From Clavibacter michiganensis (lineage in GTDB: Bacteria > Actinomycetota > Actinomycetes > Actinomycetales > Microbacteriaceae), in the NCBI GenBank assembly GCA_002150995.1, contig MDHJ01000001.1, positions 1 through 64,000 of the forward strand: a DNA stretch of 64,000 nt, read 5' to 3'. Of the stretch, positions 57,866 to 64,000 are shown piece after piece (position 1 is the stretch's first letter; every line of letters starts with the position of its first letter). Under the pieces are notes generated by a model. The model was given only the letters and a program-made list of their open reading frames with translations. It had not been told where the DNA came from and made no database searches. The position numbers and the translations under genes are program-made.

Positions 57866-58456
57866 GTGGCCGAGATCGTGCTGTTCCACCACGTGCAGGG
57901 AGCGACGCCCGGCGTCCACGCGCTCGCGGACGCGCTCCGGGACGGCGGGCACACCGTGCACGTGCCCGACCTCTTCGCCGGCGCACTGCCGGAGAGCATC
58001 GAGGCGGGCCTCGCGCTCATGGCGGGGCTGCCCGACGACGTCATGGCCGAGCGCACCGCGCGCGCCCTCGACGGGCTGCCCGCGGAGCTCGTCTACGCGG
58101 GCGTGTCCTGGGGCGGATCCATCGCCCAGCGCCTCGCGCAGACCCGCCCCGGCGCCCGCGGCGCGCTCCTCTACGAGTCGTTCGTGTCGCTCACCGCCGA
58201 GTGGGCGTTCGGGCCGTGGCCCGCGGGGGTGCCGGTGCAGGTGCACGGCATGGAGCGGGATCCGTTCTTCGCCGGCGAGGGCGACCTCGACGGCGCCCGC
58301 GAGCTGGTCGACCTCGTCGGCCCCGAGCTCGCGGAGGTCTTCGTCTACGACGGGGACGCCCACCTGTTCACGGATGCATCCCTGCCGTCGTCGGATCCCG
58401 TGGCCACCGCGCTCGTGCTCGAGCGGTCCCTGGAGCTGCTGGCGCGCATCCGCTGA
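57866..58456 (+). CDS. Dienelactone hydrolase-like protein
   Basis: A 196-residue member of the DLH-type alpha/beta hydrolases. Landmarks are VLFHHVQGATPGVHALADAL (near 5), VHVPDLFAGALP (near 31), the nucleophile elbow YAGVSWGGSIAQRLA (near 77) and VFVYDGDAHLFTD with the histidine near 169. The nucleophile is Ser rather than the Cys of classical dienelactone hydrolase, as in many actinobacterial relatives. GTG start at 57866 follows GGAGGCG. The substrate is unknown. Confidence 0.82.
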   Translation: MAEIVLFHHVQGATPGVHALADALRDGGHTVHVPDLFAGALPESIEAGLALMAGLPDDVMAERTARALDGLPAELVYAGVSWGGSIAQRLAQTRPGARGALLYESFVSLTAEWAFGPWPAGVPVQVHGMERDPFFAGEGDLDGARELVDLVGPELAEVFVYDGDAHLFTDASLPSSDPVATALVLERSLELLARIR

Positions 58457-58527
58457 GGGCGCACCGGTCGGCCGCCGACCGGGTCCCCGCGGCGGCGGGA
58501 TCCGATGCCGAGCGTGTCCGGCAGGGG

Positions 58528-59340
58528 TCAGGCGTCCACGGGCGGGAGCTCGGCGACCGCGACCCGGTCGCCGGCGGCGTCGCGGATCTCGACCGAGGCG
58601 GCGTCCGCGCGGAGCACGTCGGCGTTCAGTCGGCAGTCGATGCGCACGGCGGATCCGAGCATGGACCCGGACGCGTGCTCGCCCCCGCGGGCGTCGACGA
58701 CCACGACCGTGAAGGCGTCGCCCGCGGGCAGCCCGTCGATGGACAGGACGGTCTCGGTGCCCCACGTGTGCGCGACGACGTCGCCCTCGACGTCCACCCC
58801 CGCTGGCGCGCCCGCGAACGTCACGTCCTCGACGGCGCCCAGCGTCCCCGCCGGTCCCGTGGCGACGTCGGCACGCGGCGTCGAGAGGGACGCGCCGCCC
58901 ACGGCGCCGACCACGAGGCACGCGGCGGCGCCGGCGACCAGGAGCAGCGGGCGGCGCCGGGAGCGGGCGGTGCGGTGCGCGGCGAGGTCGTCGCCGCCGA
59001 GGCCGTCACCGGGTACGGCGACCGGGGTCCCCTGCTCGCCGTCGCCCGCGGCGATGCGCTCCACCCGCCGGGCGAGCTCAGCGCTCGGTCGGGCGTCCCG
59101 CCATGAGCCGAGCCCGCGGATCGACGACGGCAGACCGCCCAGCAGCGCGATCTCCGCGTCGATCGTCGGGTCGGCCGCGCGCCGCGCGTCGAGCTCGGCG
59201 GTCTCGGCGGGCGAGAGGTCGTCGGCGAGGGCCGCGGCGATGAGCTCGGCGCGGCGGTCGTCGGTCGCGTCGGCGTCCGGGTCGGGGAAGCGGTGGTCGG
59301 TCGCGTCGGCGTCCGGGCCGGGGAAGCGGTCGTCGGTCAT
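58528..59340 (-). CDS. Anti-sigma-K factor-like protein (RskA family)
   Basis: A 270-residue membrane anti-sigma factor. The cytoplasmic N-terminus (about 1-110) carries an anti-sigma helical region (AALADDLSPAETAELDARRA). One membrane helix follows (LLLVAGAAACLVVGAVGG, near 135). The extracytoplasmic RskA domain ends ...VEIRDAAGDRVAVAELPPVDA. It contains a 12-residue tandem repeat at its extreme N-terminus. The ATG overlaps the sigma factor stop, the usual arrangement, so the pair is co-translated. It presumably releases the sigma factor after regulated proteolysis. Confidence 0.88.
   Translation of the reverse strand: MTDDRFPGPDADATDHRFPDPDADATDDRRAELIAAALADDLSPAETAELDARRAADPTIDAEIALLGGLPSSIRGLGSWRDARPSAELARRVERIAAGDGEQGTPVAVPGDGLGGDDLAAHRTARSRRRPLLLVAGAAACLVVGAVGGASLSTPRADVATGPAGTLGAVEDVTFAGAPAGVDVEGDVVAHTWGTETVLSIDGLPAGDAFTVVVVDARGGEHASGSMLGSAVRIDCRLNADVLRADAASVEIRDAAGDRVAVAELPPVDA
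59255..59340 (-). repeat. 36-bp tandem repeat at the anti-sigma N-terminus
   Basis: Two 36-base units (59255-59290 and 59291-59326), differing at two positions, plus a partial third (59327-59340). They encode the 12-residue repeat DRFPGPDADATD / HRFPDPDADATD. The repeats are in frame, so length changes would not break the protein. Confidence 0.85.
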
Positions 59341-59891
59341 GGGCGGGGGTCCACTTCGTCGAGATGCGTGCGGAGGGCGCGGAGCGCGTGGAAGACGCGG
59401 GTCCGCAGGGTGGCGACGGGCACGCCCGTGGCCGTGGAGAGCTCCTGGTAGCTGAGGCCGGTGAGGTGCACGGCGACGACGGCCTCCCGGTGCGCCTCGC
59501 TGAGCCGGGCGAGGCCCTCGACGATGCCGAGCCGGTCGAGCGGATCCGCCTCCTGCGTCGCCGCCTCGGGCGCCTCCTCCTCGGCCACGATCCTGGGGGT
59601 GCGGGCCCGGGCGCGGTGCACGTCGAGGATGACCCGCCGCTCGATCGCGAAGAGCCAGGTGCGGGCGCTGCCGCGCGAGCCGTCGAAGGAGTCGCGGGCC
59701 CGCCACGCGCGGAGGAACGTCTCCTGCACGCAGTCCTCGGCGAGCTGGCGGTCCTGCAGCGCGTTCACCGCGAAGCCGAGGAGCGCGCCGCCGTGCTCCG
59801 CGAACGCCTGGCGCACGTCGAGCCCGGGCGTGCCTGCGCTCATCGTGCTCCGCTCGGGGGAAGGTGCCGGGGGCGTCAGGACGAGCGCCAT
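59337..59891 (-). CDS. ECF RNA polymerase sigma factor (SigK-like)
   Basis: A 184-residue ECF sigma factor. Region 2 contains LAEDCVQETFLRAWRARDSF and GSARTWLFAIERRVILDVHR. Region 4 contains LSEAHREAVVAVHLTGLSYQ and VPVATLRTRVFHALRALRTH. ATG 59891 has GAGGGGGAT upstream on the coding strand; ATG 59844 (MSAGTPG) is an alternative with GGAG. Pairing with an RskA-type anti-sigma suggests the SigK/RskA module, which responds to extracytoplasmic or redox stress in relatives. Targets are unknown. Confidence 0.88.
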   Translation of the reverse strand: MALVLTPPAPSPERSTMSAGTPGLDVRQAFAEHGGALLGFAVNALQDRQLAEDCVQETFLRAWRARDSFDGSRGSARTWLFAIERRVILDVHRARARTPRIVAEEEAPEAATQEADPLDRLGIVEGLARLSEAHREAVVAVHLTGLSYQELSTATGVPVATLRTRVFHALRALRTHLDEVDPRP

Positions 59892-60199
59892 CGTGATCCC
59901 CCTCAGCCTAGGCGCGCCGGATGCGCGCCCTCGAGAGGGGATACGCGCGGGGAGGGCCGGGCGTTCACCGGCGGGAGAGGAACGACGGCATCGTCGCGGC
60001 CCGGAGCGGGACCGGGCCGGAGCGGGCAAGGCTGCATGGGCATCGGCATCGGCGTCGGCACCGGCGCCCGCATCCGCGGCCGCAGTCGCATCCGCAGGAA
60101 AGTCCCGCGCCGCCGATGAACGCCGGCCGCCGATCGTGCGTATGCCCTGTCAGGAGCGGCGTCCGTCCGGGGTGCCGCGGTCCACGAAGGGCGCACGCG
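59892..60199. other. Divergent intergenic region (308 bases)
   Basis: This region lies between the sigma factor gene (minus) and the CHRD surface protein gene (plus). It has a short GGCATCGGCATCGGCGTCGG repeat run near 60037-60060. No gene, hairpin or convincing promoter hexamers were found. A sigma-dependent promoter could be here, but no ECF-type -35/-10 pair could be pointed to. Confidence 0.5.
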
Positions 60200-60916
60200 A
60201 TGACGCACACGAACCTGATCCGCACCATGACCATCGGAGGCGCCTCCGCGGCCGCCCTCACCCTGCTCGTCGCCACGCCGGCGTCCGCCGAGACGACCGT
60301 GCCGACGCCGGACCGCTTCACGAGCGCGTTCACCGTGATGGCGACGCCCGACCAGGTGCTCAATGCCGACGGCGTCGCGACGCCCGGCGAGTCCGGCGCG
60401 ACGGGCCGCTTCGACCTCCGCCTCGACTCCGCGTCGAACACCATCTGCTACGACATCACGCTCACGGGCGTGACGGGCGAGTACCAGAGCCCCGCGAAGA
60501 CGGCGACGCACATCCACCAGGCCGCGGTCGGCAAGGCGGGCCCGCCCCGCATCGCCTTCCCGAACCCGACCGACGCCGGGAACGGCACGCGCACGAGCTC
60601 CGGCTGCATGCAGGGGCCGTTCACCACCGGGATCATGAGCCCCCAGGGCGCGGACACCGGCGAGGGCTTCACGGTCGCGCAGATCGAGGCCGACCCGTCC
60701 GCGTTCGCGGCCGACACGCACACCGCGTCGTTCACGGCCGGCGCCGTGCGCGGCCAGCTCACCCAGGTGCCGGTCGGCGGCGTCGACACGGGCGCGGGCG
60801 GATCCGCGACCTCCTCGACCGACGCCCTGCCGCTCGTCGGCGCGGGTGCCGGCGCCGTGGCGCTCGCCGCCGCGGGCGTCGTGCTGATGCGCCGCCGCCG
60901 GGTCCAGGAGTCCTGA
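60200..60916 (+). CDS. Secreted CHRD-domain protein with sortase-like C-terminal anchor
   Basis: A 238-residue exported protein. The signal peptide ends in ATPASA-ETT (near residue 31). A CHRD domain (about 40-190) follows, with SGATGRFDLRLDSASNTICY, ATHIHQAAVGKAGPPRIAF and THTASFTAGAVRGQL. The C-terminus has a Gly/Ser linker, the LPXTG-like motif LPLVG (near 211), a hydrophobic helix and the charged tail RRRRVQES. The valine in place of threonine in the motif is unusual. A class F sortase gene follows 35 bases later, so this may be its substrate (inference). Confidence 0.85.
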   Translation: MTHTNLIRTMTIGGASAAALTLLVATPASAETTVPTPDRFTSAFTVMATPDQVLNADGVATPGESGATGRFDLRLDSASNTICYDITLTGVTGEYQSPAKTATHIHQAAVGKAGPPRIAFPNPTDAGNGTRTSSGCMQGPFTTGIMSPQGADTGEGFTVAQIEADPSAFAADTHTASFTAGAVRGQLTQVPVGGVDTGAGGSATSSTDALPLVGAGAGAVALAAAGVVLMRRRRVQES

Positions 60917-60951
60917 TCGCCGGAGACCGCACCCCGACGGGCGCGCCGCAC

Positions 60952-61587
60952 GTGCGGCGCGCCCGTCTCCCGCGCGTGCTCGCGGGCACGCTGATCCCGC
61001 TGCTCCTCGCGGGATGCGCGGCCGCGGACCCGGGGGACGGAGCCGCCGCCCCGGGCACCCCGCCGGCTCGCGCGTCCGCGTCGCCGGCCCCCTCGCCGGA
61101 TCCGGTGCCGCCCACGACGGCGCCGCAAATGGTGCAGGGCACGGGCGTCGTGCCATCCCGCGTCGAGATCCCCGACATCGACCTCGACCAGCCGCTCATC
61201 GACCTGGGGATCGCCGCCGACGGCCGCATGGAGGTGCCCGTCGACTTCGACGACGTCGGCTGGTTCACGGGAGGCGGGCGCCCGGGCGGCCGCGGACCCA
61301 CGGTGATCGCCGCGCACGTCGACTCGCGCGTCGGCCCGGCCGCCTTCGCCCGGCTGGCGGAGCTCGAGGTGGGCGACGAGGTGCAGGTGGCGGACGTCGA
61401 CGGCGGCACCACGCGCTACGCCGTCACGGAGGTCGCCGACTTCGCCAAGGCCGACTTCCCGACCGCTCGGGTCTTCGGCGCGCAGCCCACGGACCAGCTG
61501 CGGCTCATCACCTGCGGCGGGATCTTCGACCGCAGCGTGGGCCACTACGAGGACAACCGCGTCGTGTTCGCGGAGCCCGTGGGCTGA
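60952..61587 (+). CDS. srtF: Class F sortase, predicted lipoprotein
   Basis: A 211-residue sortase. A short basic N-terminus and LIPLLLAGCAAA give a lipobox with Cys near residue 22, followed by a Pro/Ala/Ser stem. The catalytic domain has PSRVEIPDIDLDQPLIDLGI, the catalytic His in VIAAHVDSR (near 122), the Cys in RLITCGGIFD (near 188) and the Arg in YEDNRVVFAE (near 203). The barrel motifs fit class F. GTG 60952 was chosen because it best precedes the signal sequence, though no good ribosome-binding site is seen. The gene ends 13 bases before a convergent gene. Confidence 0.85.
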   Translation: MRRARLPRVLAGTLIPLLLAGCAAADPGDGAAAPGTPPARASASPAPSPDPVPPTTAPQMVQGTGVVPSRVEIPDIDLDQPLIDLGIAADGRMEVPVDFDDVGWFTGGGRPGGRGPTVIAAHVDSRVGPAAFARLAELEVGDEVQVADVDGGTTRYAVTEVADFAKADFPTARVFGAQPTDQLRLITCGGIFDRSVGHYEDNRVVFAEPVG

Positions 61588-61599
61588 TCCGCGGCCGGC

Positions 61600-61863
61600 T
61601 CAGGCCACGGGCTCCGCGGGGCCGCCCGCCGGGTCCGCGAGGCCCGCGCGCAACCGGGCGGTGCGCTCGCGCACGAGCTCGACCCGCGCCTCGTCGAGCG
61701 CGGCCGTGGCGGCCAGCGCCCGGGTGCCGGCGAGGGCGACCCGCACCAGCGCCACGAGCGCGACCGCGGCGAGGGCCACGAGCGCGACGCCGAGGAGCAG
61801 GGGGATCGACCAGACGAGGTCGTCGGCGCTCGGCATGAGGACGCTGTCGGTCGTGCCGTCCAT
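61600..61863 (-). CDS. Small single-pass membrane protein, paralog A
   Basis: An 87-residue protein with one membrane helix (WSIPLLLGVALVALAAVALV, about 18-42) followed by a charged helix, EARVELVRERTARLRAG. It has no recognisable family. It is 14 bases downstream of the paralog at 61878, with which it shares layout and the charged C-terminal helix. Confidence 0.65.
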   Translation of the reverse strand: MDGTTDSVLMPSADDLVWSIPLLLGVALVALAAVALVALVRVALAGTRALAATAALDEARVELVRERTARLRAGLADPAGGPAEPVA

Positions 61864-61877
61864 CTCGGGGCGCCCGC

Positions 61878-62159
61878 TCAGACCGCGGGCCCGGTGGGAG
61901 CGCCCGGCCCCATGGGACCGCCGCCGGGCGAGTAGGGCCCGGCCGGACCGTCCCCGTCGTCGGCCTGCAGCCGCGCCGTCTGCTCGCGGACGAGCTCCCG
62001 CCGCGCCTCCTGCAGCTCCGTCGTGACGACGAGCGCCCGCCGCGCGGTGATCGCGAGGCGGATGAGCACCACGAGCGCGAAGGCGCCGAGGGCCACGAGG
62101 GCCAGGATCACGAGGACGTACAGGGCGATGCCGATGCTGGCGCCGGGGGAGGAGATCAT
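61878..62159 (-). CDS. Small single-pass membrane protein, paralog B
   Basis: A 93-residue protein with one membrane helix (ALYVLVILALVALGAFALVV, about 12-35), the charged helix EARRELVREQTARLQADD and a Gly/Pro-rich tail (GPYSPGGGPMGPGAP). The helix matches paralog A (ELVRE-TARL), indicating tandem duplication. ATG 62159 was chosen because the upstream part of the long frame is not protein-like. The AT-containing GTATAC at 62170-62175 may be part of its promoter. Confidence 0.65.
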   Translation of the reverse strand: MISSPGASIGIALYVLVILALVALGAFALVVLIRLAITARRALVVTTELQEARRELVREQTARLQADDGDGPAGPYSPGGGPMGPGAPTGPAV

Positions 62160-62293
62160 GCCGACGACGGTATACGTCCTCGGGGCGACGTGGGCGGCCG
62201 GGTCCTCCGTCGTGGTGCGGCGACGGACCCGGCCTCGGGGGAGGGACCGGGCCCGTCTCGGCCGACCGCGTCTCGGCCGCCGCGGGTGGCCGA

Positions 62294-62323
62294 GGCCCCG
62301 CAGGCGGCGGCCCCGCAGGCGGC
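62294..62323. repeat. Two 15-bp direct repeats
   Basis: GGCCCCGCAGGCGGC occurs twice in immediate succession (62294-62308, 62309-62323), just past the stop codon of the Ig-like surface protein gene. Confidence 0.75.
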
Positions 62324-62326
62324 GGC

Positions 62327-63616
62327 TCAGCCGACAGTGCGCCCGGCGCTCGTGCGCGTCTGCGCCGCGGGATACGACGGCAGGGTGCCCGTCACGCGGA
62401 CCGACAGGACGTGCCCGCGGTCGGCGCCGGTGATGGCGTACGCGCTCGTGGTCGCACCGGGGATGGGGCGTCCGTCGCGCAGCCAGGCGTAGGACAGCTG
62501 CACCGACGCGGGCCGCCACGATCCGGGACGCGCGGTCACCGTCCGGCCGACGGCCGCGATGCCCGTGATGACCGGCGTGCCGGCCACGACCACCGGCTGC
62601 GGCACTCGCGGGGTCGGCGCGGAGATCCGCTCCACGGAGGCGTACCCGTCGCGCGCGCCACGCACGGCGACCGTGATGCGGGCCCCGATCCGGTTCGCGT
62701 CGACCAGGAACGTGGGCCCGGTGGCGCCGAGCAGCGCCTTCCCGTCCGCGTACCACTGGTACGAGAGGCGCACGGGGGCGGGCTGCCACAGGCCTGTGCG
62801 CACCGACAGGGTCGCGCCGTAGACGGCCTGGCCGAGGATCGCCGGCGGCGGGGTGGAGGTGAGGGGCCGCGATCCGGGGGCGCTGCCGGTGGTGCCGACG
62901 GCCTCGGCGGTCGCCCACAGGTCCGGCACGATGCCGTAGGTGAGCGCGAAGCCGACGGAGGAGTCGTAGCCGCGATCCACGGTCACGGATCCCACGGCGT
63001 CGGTGAAGACGAACTCCCCGCCGCCGTCGAGCTCGTAGAAGATCTGGCTGTCCTCCGGCAGGTTCCCGTTGAGGGCCTCGCGCACGTCCCACCGGAAGGT
63101 GACCGTGGTGCCGGCCACGACGACCTCCGGCGTGTACGGGCGCGAGGACCCGGACGAGCGCACGGGCTCGGGAGCGCTGGCGGCGCCCACGACGGGCGCC
63201 CCGCCCACCGTCCCGACGATCCGCACGCTGAGGAGGTGCGGCCCGGCCGACGCGGGCGCGACCAGCGGACCGCCGAACCGGGTGACGGGGACGGTGCCCT
63301 CGGTGCGCCAGGGCCCCGTCTCGTCGAGCCGGTACTCGTAGCGGAGGCCGGAGGCGTCCTGGATGCCCGTGAGGTCGGGGAGGAGGAAGCCGTCGATGGT
63401 GGGCTCCACCTCGGTGCCGTAGCCCGAGGGCTCGAAGTCGGGCGCCGGGATCGCGACGGCCGCCGCGGCTGCCTCGGATCCCGTGGTCGGCGTCGTGGTC
63501 GGCGTGCCGAGCGTGCGCGCCGCTGCGGGGGACGCTCCCGAGAACGCGAGCCCCGCCGCGAGGACCAGGCTCACCGCGGCCGTCGGACGGCCTGCTCTCC
63601 GTGCCGTGCGGATCAT
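62327..63616 (-). CDS. Secreted Ig-like repeat surface protein
   Basis: A 429-residue exported protein. The signal peptide runs MIRTARRAGRPTAAVSLVLA to a cleavage site after SPAAA (near 33). The middle (about 65-250) holds one or two beta-rich domains (YEYRLDETGPWRTEGTVPV, YELDGGGEFVFTDAVGSVTV). The last 170 residues are two Ig-like repeats of the type PAPVRLSYQWYADGKALLGA and PASVQLSYAWLRDGRPIPGA, each ending ...RVTGT. ATG 63616 was preferred to 63751 because the signal peptide begins there. No LPXTG or membrane anchor is seen at the C-terminus, so it is secreted or held by other means. Confidence 0.8.
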   Translation of the reverse strand: MIRTARRAGRPTAAVSLVLAAGLAFSGASPAAARTLGTPTTTPTTGSEAAAAAVAIPAPDFEPSGYGTEVEPTIDGFLLPDLTGIQDASGLRYEYRLDETGPWRTEGTVPVTRFGGPLVAPASAGPHLLSVRIVGTVGGAPVVGAASAPEPVRSSGSSRPYTPEVVVAGTTVTFRWDVREALNGNLPEDSQIFYELDGGGEFVFTDAVGSVTVDRGYDSSVGFALTYGIVPDLWATAEAVGTTGSAPGSRPLTSTPPPAILGQAVYGATLSVRTGLWQPAPVRLSYQWYADGKALLGATGPTFLVDANRIGARITVAVRGARDGYASVERISAPTPRVPQPVVVAGTPVITGIAAVGRTVTARPGSWRPASVQLSYAWLRDGRPIPGATTSAYAITGADRGHVLSVRVTGTLPSYPAAQTRTSAGRTVG

Positions 63617-63733
63617 CGTCGGACCGTCCGTTCCCGGGCTCCGTCGCCCGATGAGGCGAATCCTCGTCCCTGCCCCCGTGGCCCGCATCCCCCCGTTCGG
63701 GGTGCCGGTCGGCGGGCCGGGCGCCGGGACGCG

Positions 63734-63769
63734 GACGGGCCCGGATCCCATGGGGGAGCCGGGCCCGTC
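63734..63769 (-). terminator. Hairpin after the last (partial) gene
   Basis: GACGGGCCCGG (63734-63744) pairs with CCGGGCCCGTC (63759-63769) around a 14-base loop, 16 bases downstream of the stop of the minus-strand gene at 63786. Confidence 0.7.
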
Positions 63770-63785
63770 GCGGGTCGGACGCGGG

Positions 63786-64000
63786 TCAGCGCACCTTCAC
63801 GCCCGCGCTCGCGCGCGCCTGGTTGTCGTACGTGTAGATGACGGCGCTCACGATGGCGGTGACCGTGTGGCCGCGGTCCGCCTCCGTCAGCGTGTACGTC
63901 CGCGCGGTCGCCCCGGGGATCGCCTTCCCGTCGCGCTTCCACTGGTAGCCGAGCTCCAGCGACGCGGGCTTCCAGATGCCGGGCTGCGCGGTGAGCGTGC
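63786..64000 (-). CDS. Ig-like repeat surface protein, C-terminal fragment (cut by window end)
   Basis: The reverse strand is open from the window edge to a TGA at 63786-63788 and encodes about 70 residues. They read TLTAQPGIWKPASLELGYQW and then KRDGKAIPGATARTYTLTEA, ending SAGVKVR. This is the same Ig-like repeat as in the neighbouring secreted protein, so the two are tandem relatives. The N-terminus lies beyond the window. Confidence 0.8.
   Translation of the reverse strand, partial: TLTAQPGIWKPASLELGYQWKRDGKAIPGATARTYTLTEADRGHTVTAIVSAVIYTYDNQARASAGVKVR

Noticed and set aside
53939-58456. A 1505-codon open frame on the plus strand
   Set aside because: It is a patchwork of wrong-frame translation across several genes. 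Only the pieces corresponding to the first part of the Gfo/Idh gene and the dienelactone hydrolase are real.

Overview
The window is about 64 kb of very GC-rich actinobacterial chromosome that opens at dnaA. The order dnaA - oriC - dnaN - 6-phosphogluconate dehydrogenase - recF - dciA - gyrB - gyrA - DUF3566 gene - tRNA-Ile - tRNA-Ala - ppiase - rhomboid - crgA - sortase E - pabA/trpG - pknB - pknA - pbpA - rodA - pstP - fhaB - fhaA - tRNA-Leu is the classical actinobacterial origin region. Gene content and protein style point to the family Microbacteriaceae, most likely Clavibacter or a close relative. That placement is inferred from memory of gene order, not from a search.

Region 1 (1-11.3 kb) holds replication initiation and DNA topology genes, all on the plus strand and mostly overlapping or closely spaced. 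oriC lies between dnaA and dnaN. Region 2 (11.3-16.2 kb) holds two tRNAs, a membrane-anchored hypothetical, cyclophilin, rhomboid protease, a second group of DnaA-box-like sequences, crgA, a class E sortase and a glutamine amidotransferase. Region 3 (16.3-25.5 kb, minus strand) is the Ser/Thr kinase, phosphatase and cell-wall elongation operon fhaA-fhaB-pstP-rodA-pbpA-pknA-pknB, in which neighbouring genes overlap by a few bases wherever both ends are clear.

From tRNA-Leu (25.7 kb) onward the window becomes accessory and metabolic. In order it holds two short-chain dehydrogenases, a hemerythrin-like protein, a large DUF2156 membrane protein coupled to a LuxR-type two-component system, and a zinc-free ribosomal protein L36 facing a CobW-like protein across a Zur-like palindrome. 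RecQ helicase follows. Next are a TIM-barrel isomerase / Gfo-Idh dehydrogenase pair, an M81 (MlrC) metallopeptidase, a sugar ABC transporter without its own ATPase but with two ROK proteins, CutC and an ACR3-like exporter. After a small secreted protein come glutaminase, a luciferase-like monooxygenase with two operator-like palindromes and a MarR regulator, a hydrolase, a VOC protein and an AraC regulator. A second isomerase/dehydrogenase pair, two more hydrolases and a HEAT-repeat protein follow. The window closes with an ECF sigma / anti-sigma pair, a CHRD surface protein beside a class F sortase, two paralogous small membrane proteins and tandem Ig-like surface proteins, the last cut by the window end.

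A striking overall feature is that twelve otherwise well-conserved genes between 12 and 56 kb carry one or two frame breaks. All fourteen breaks fit loss of a single base in a G or C run. This is the signature of homopolymer sequencing or assembly errors, so these genes are annotated here as full-length CDS with the break position given. No insertion sequence, prophage, CRISPR array or rRNA gene was seen.
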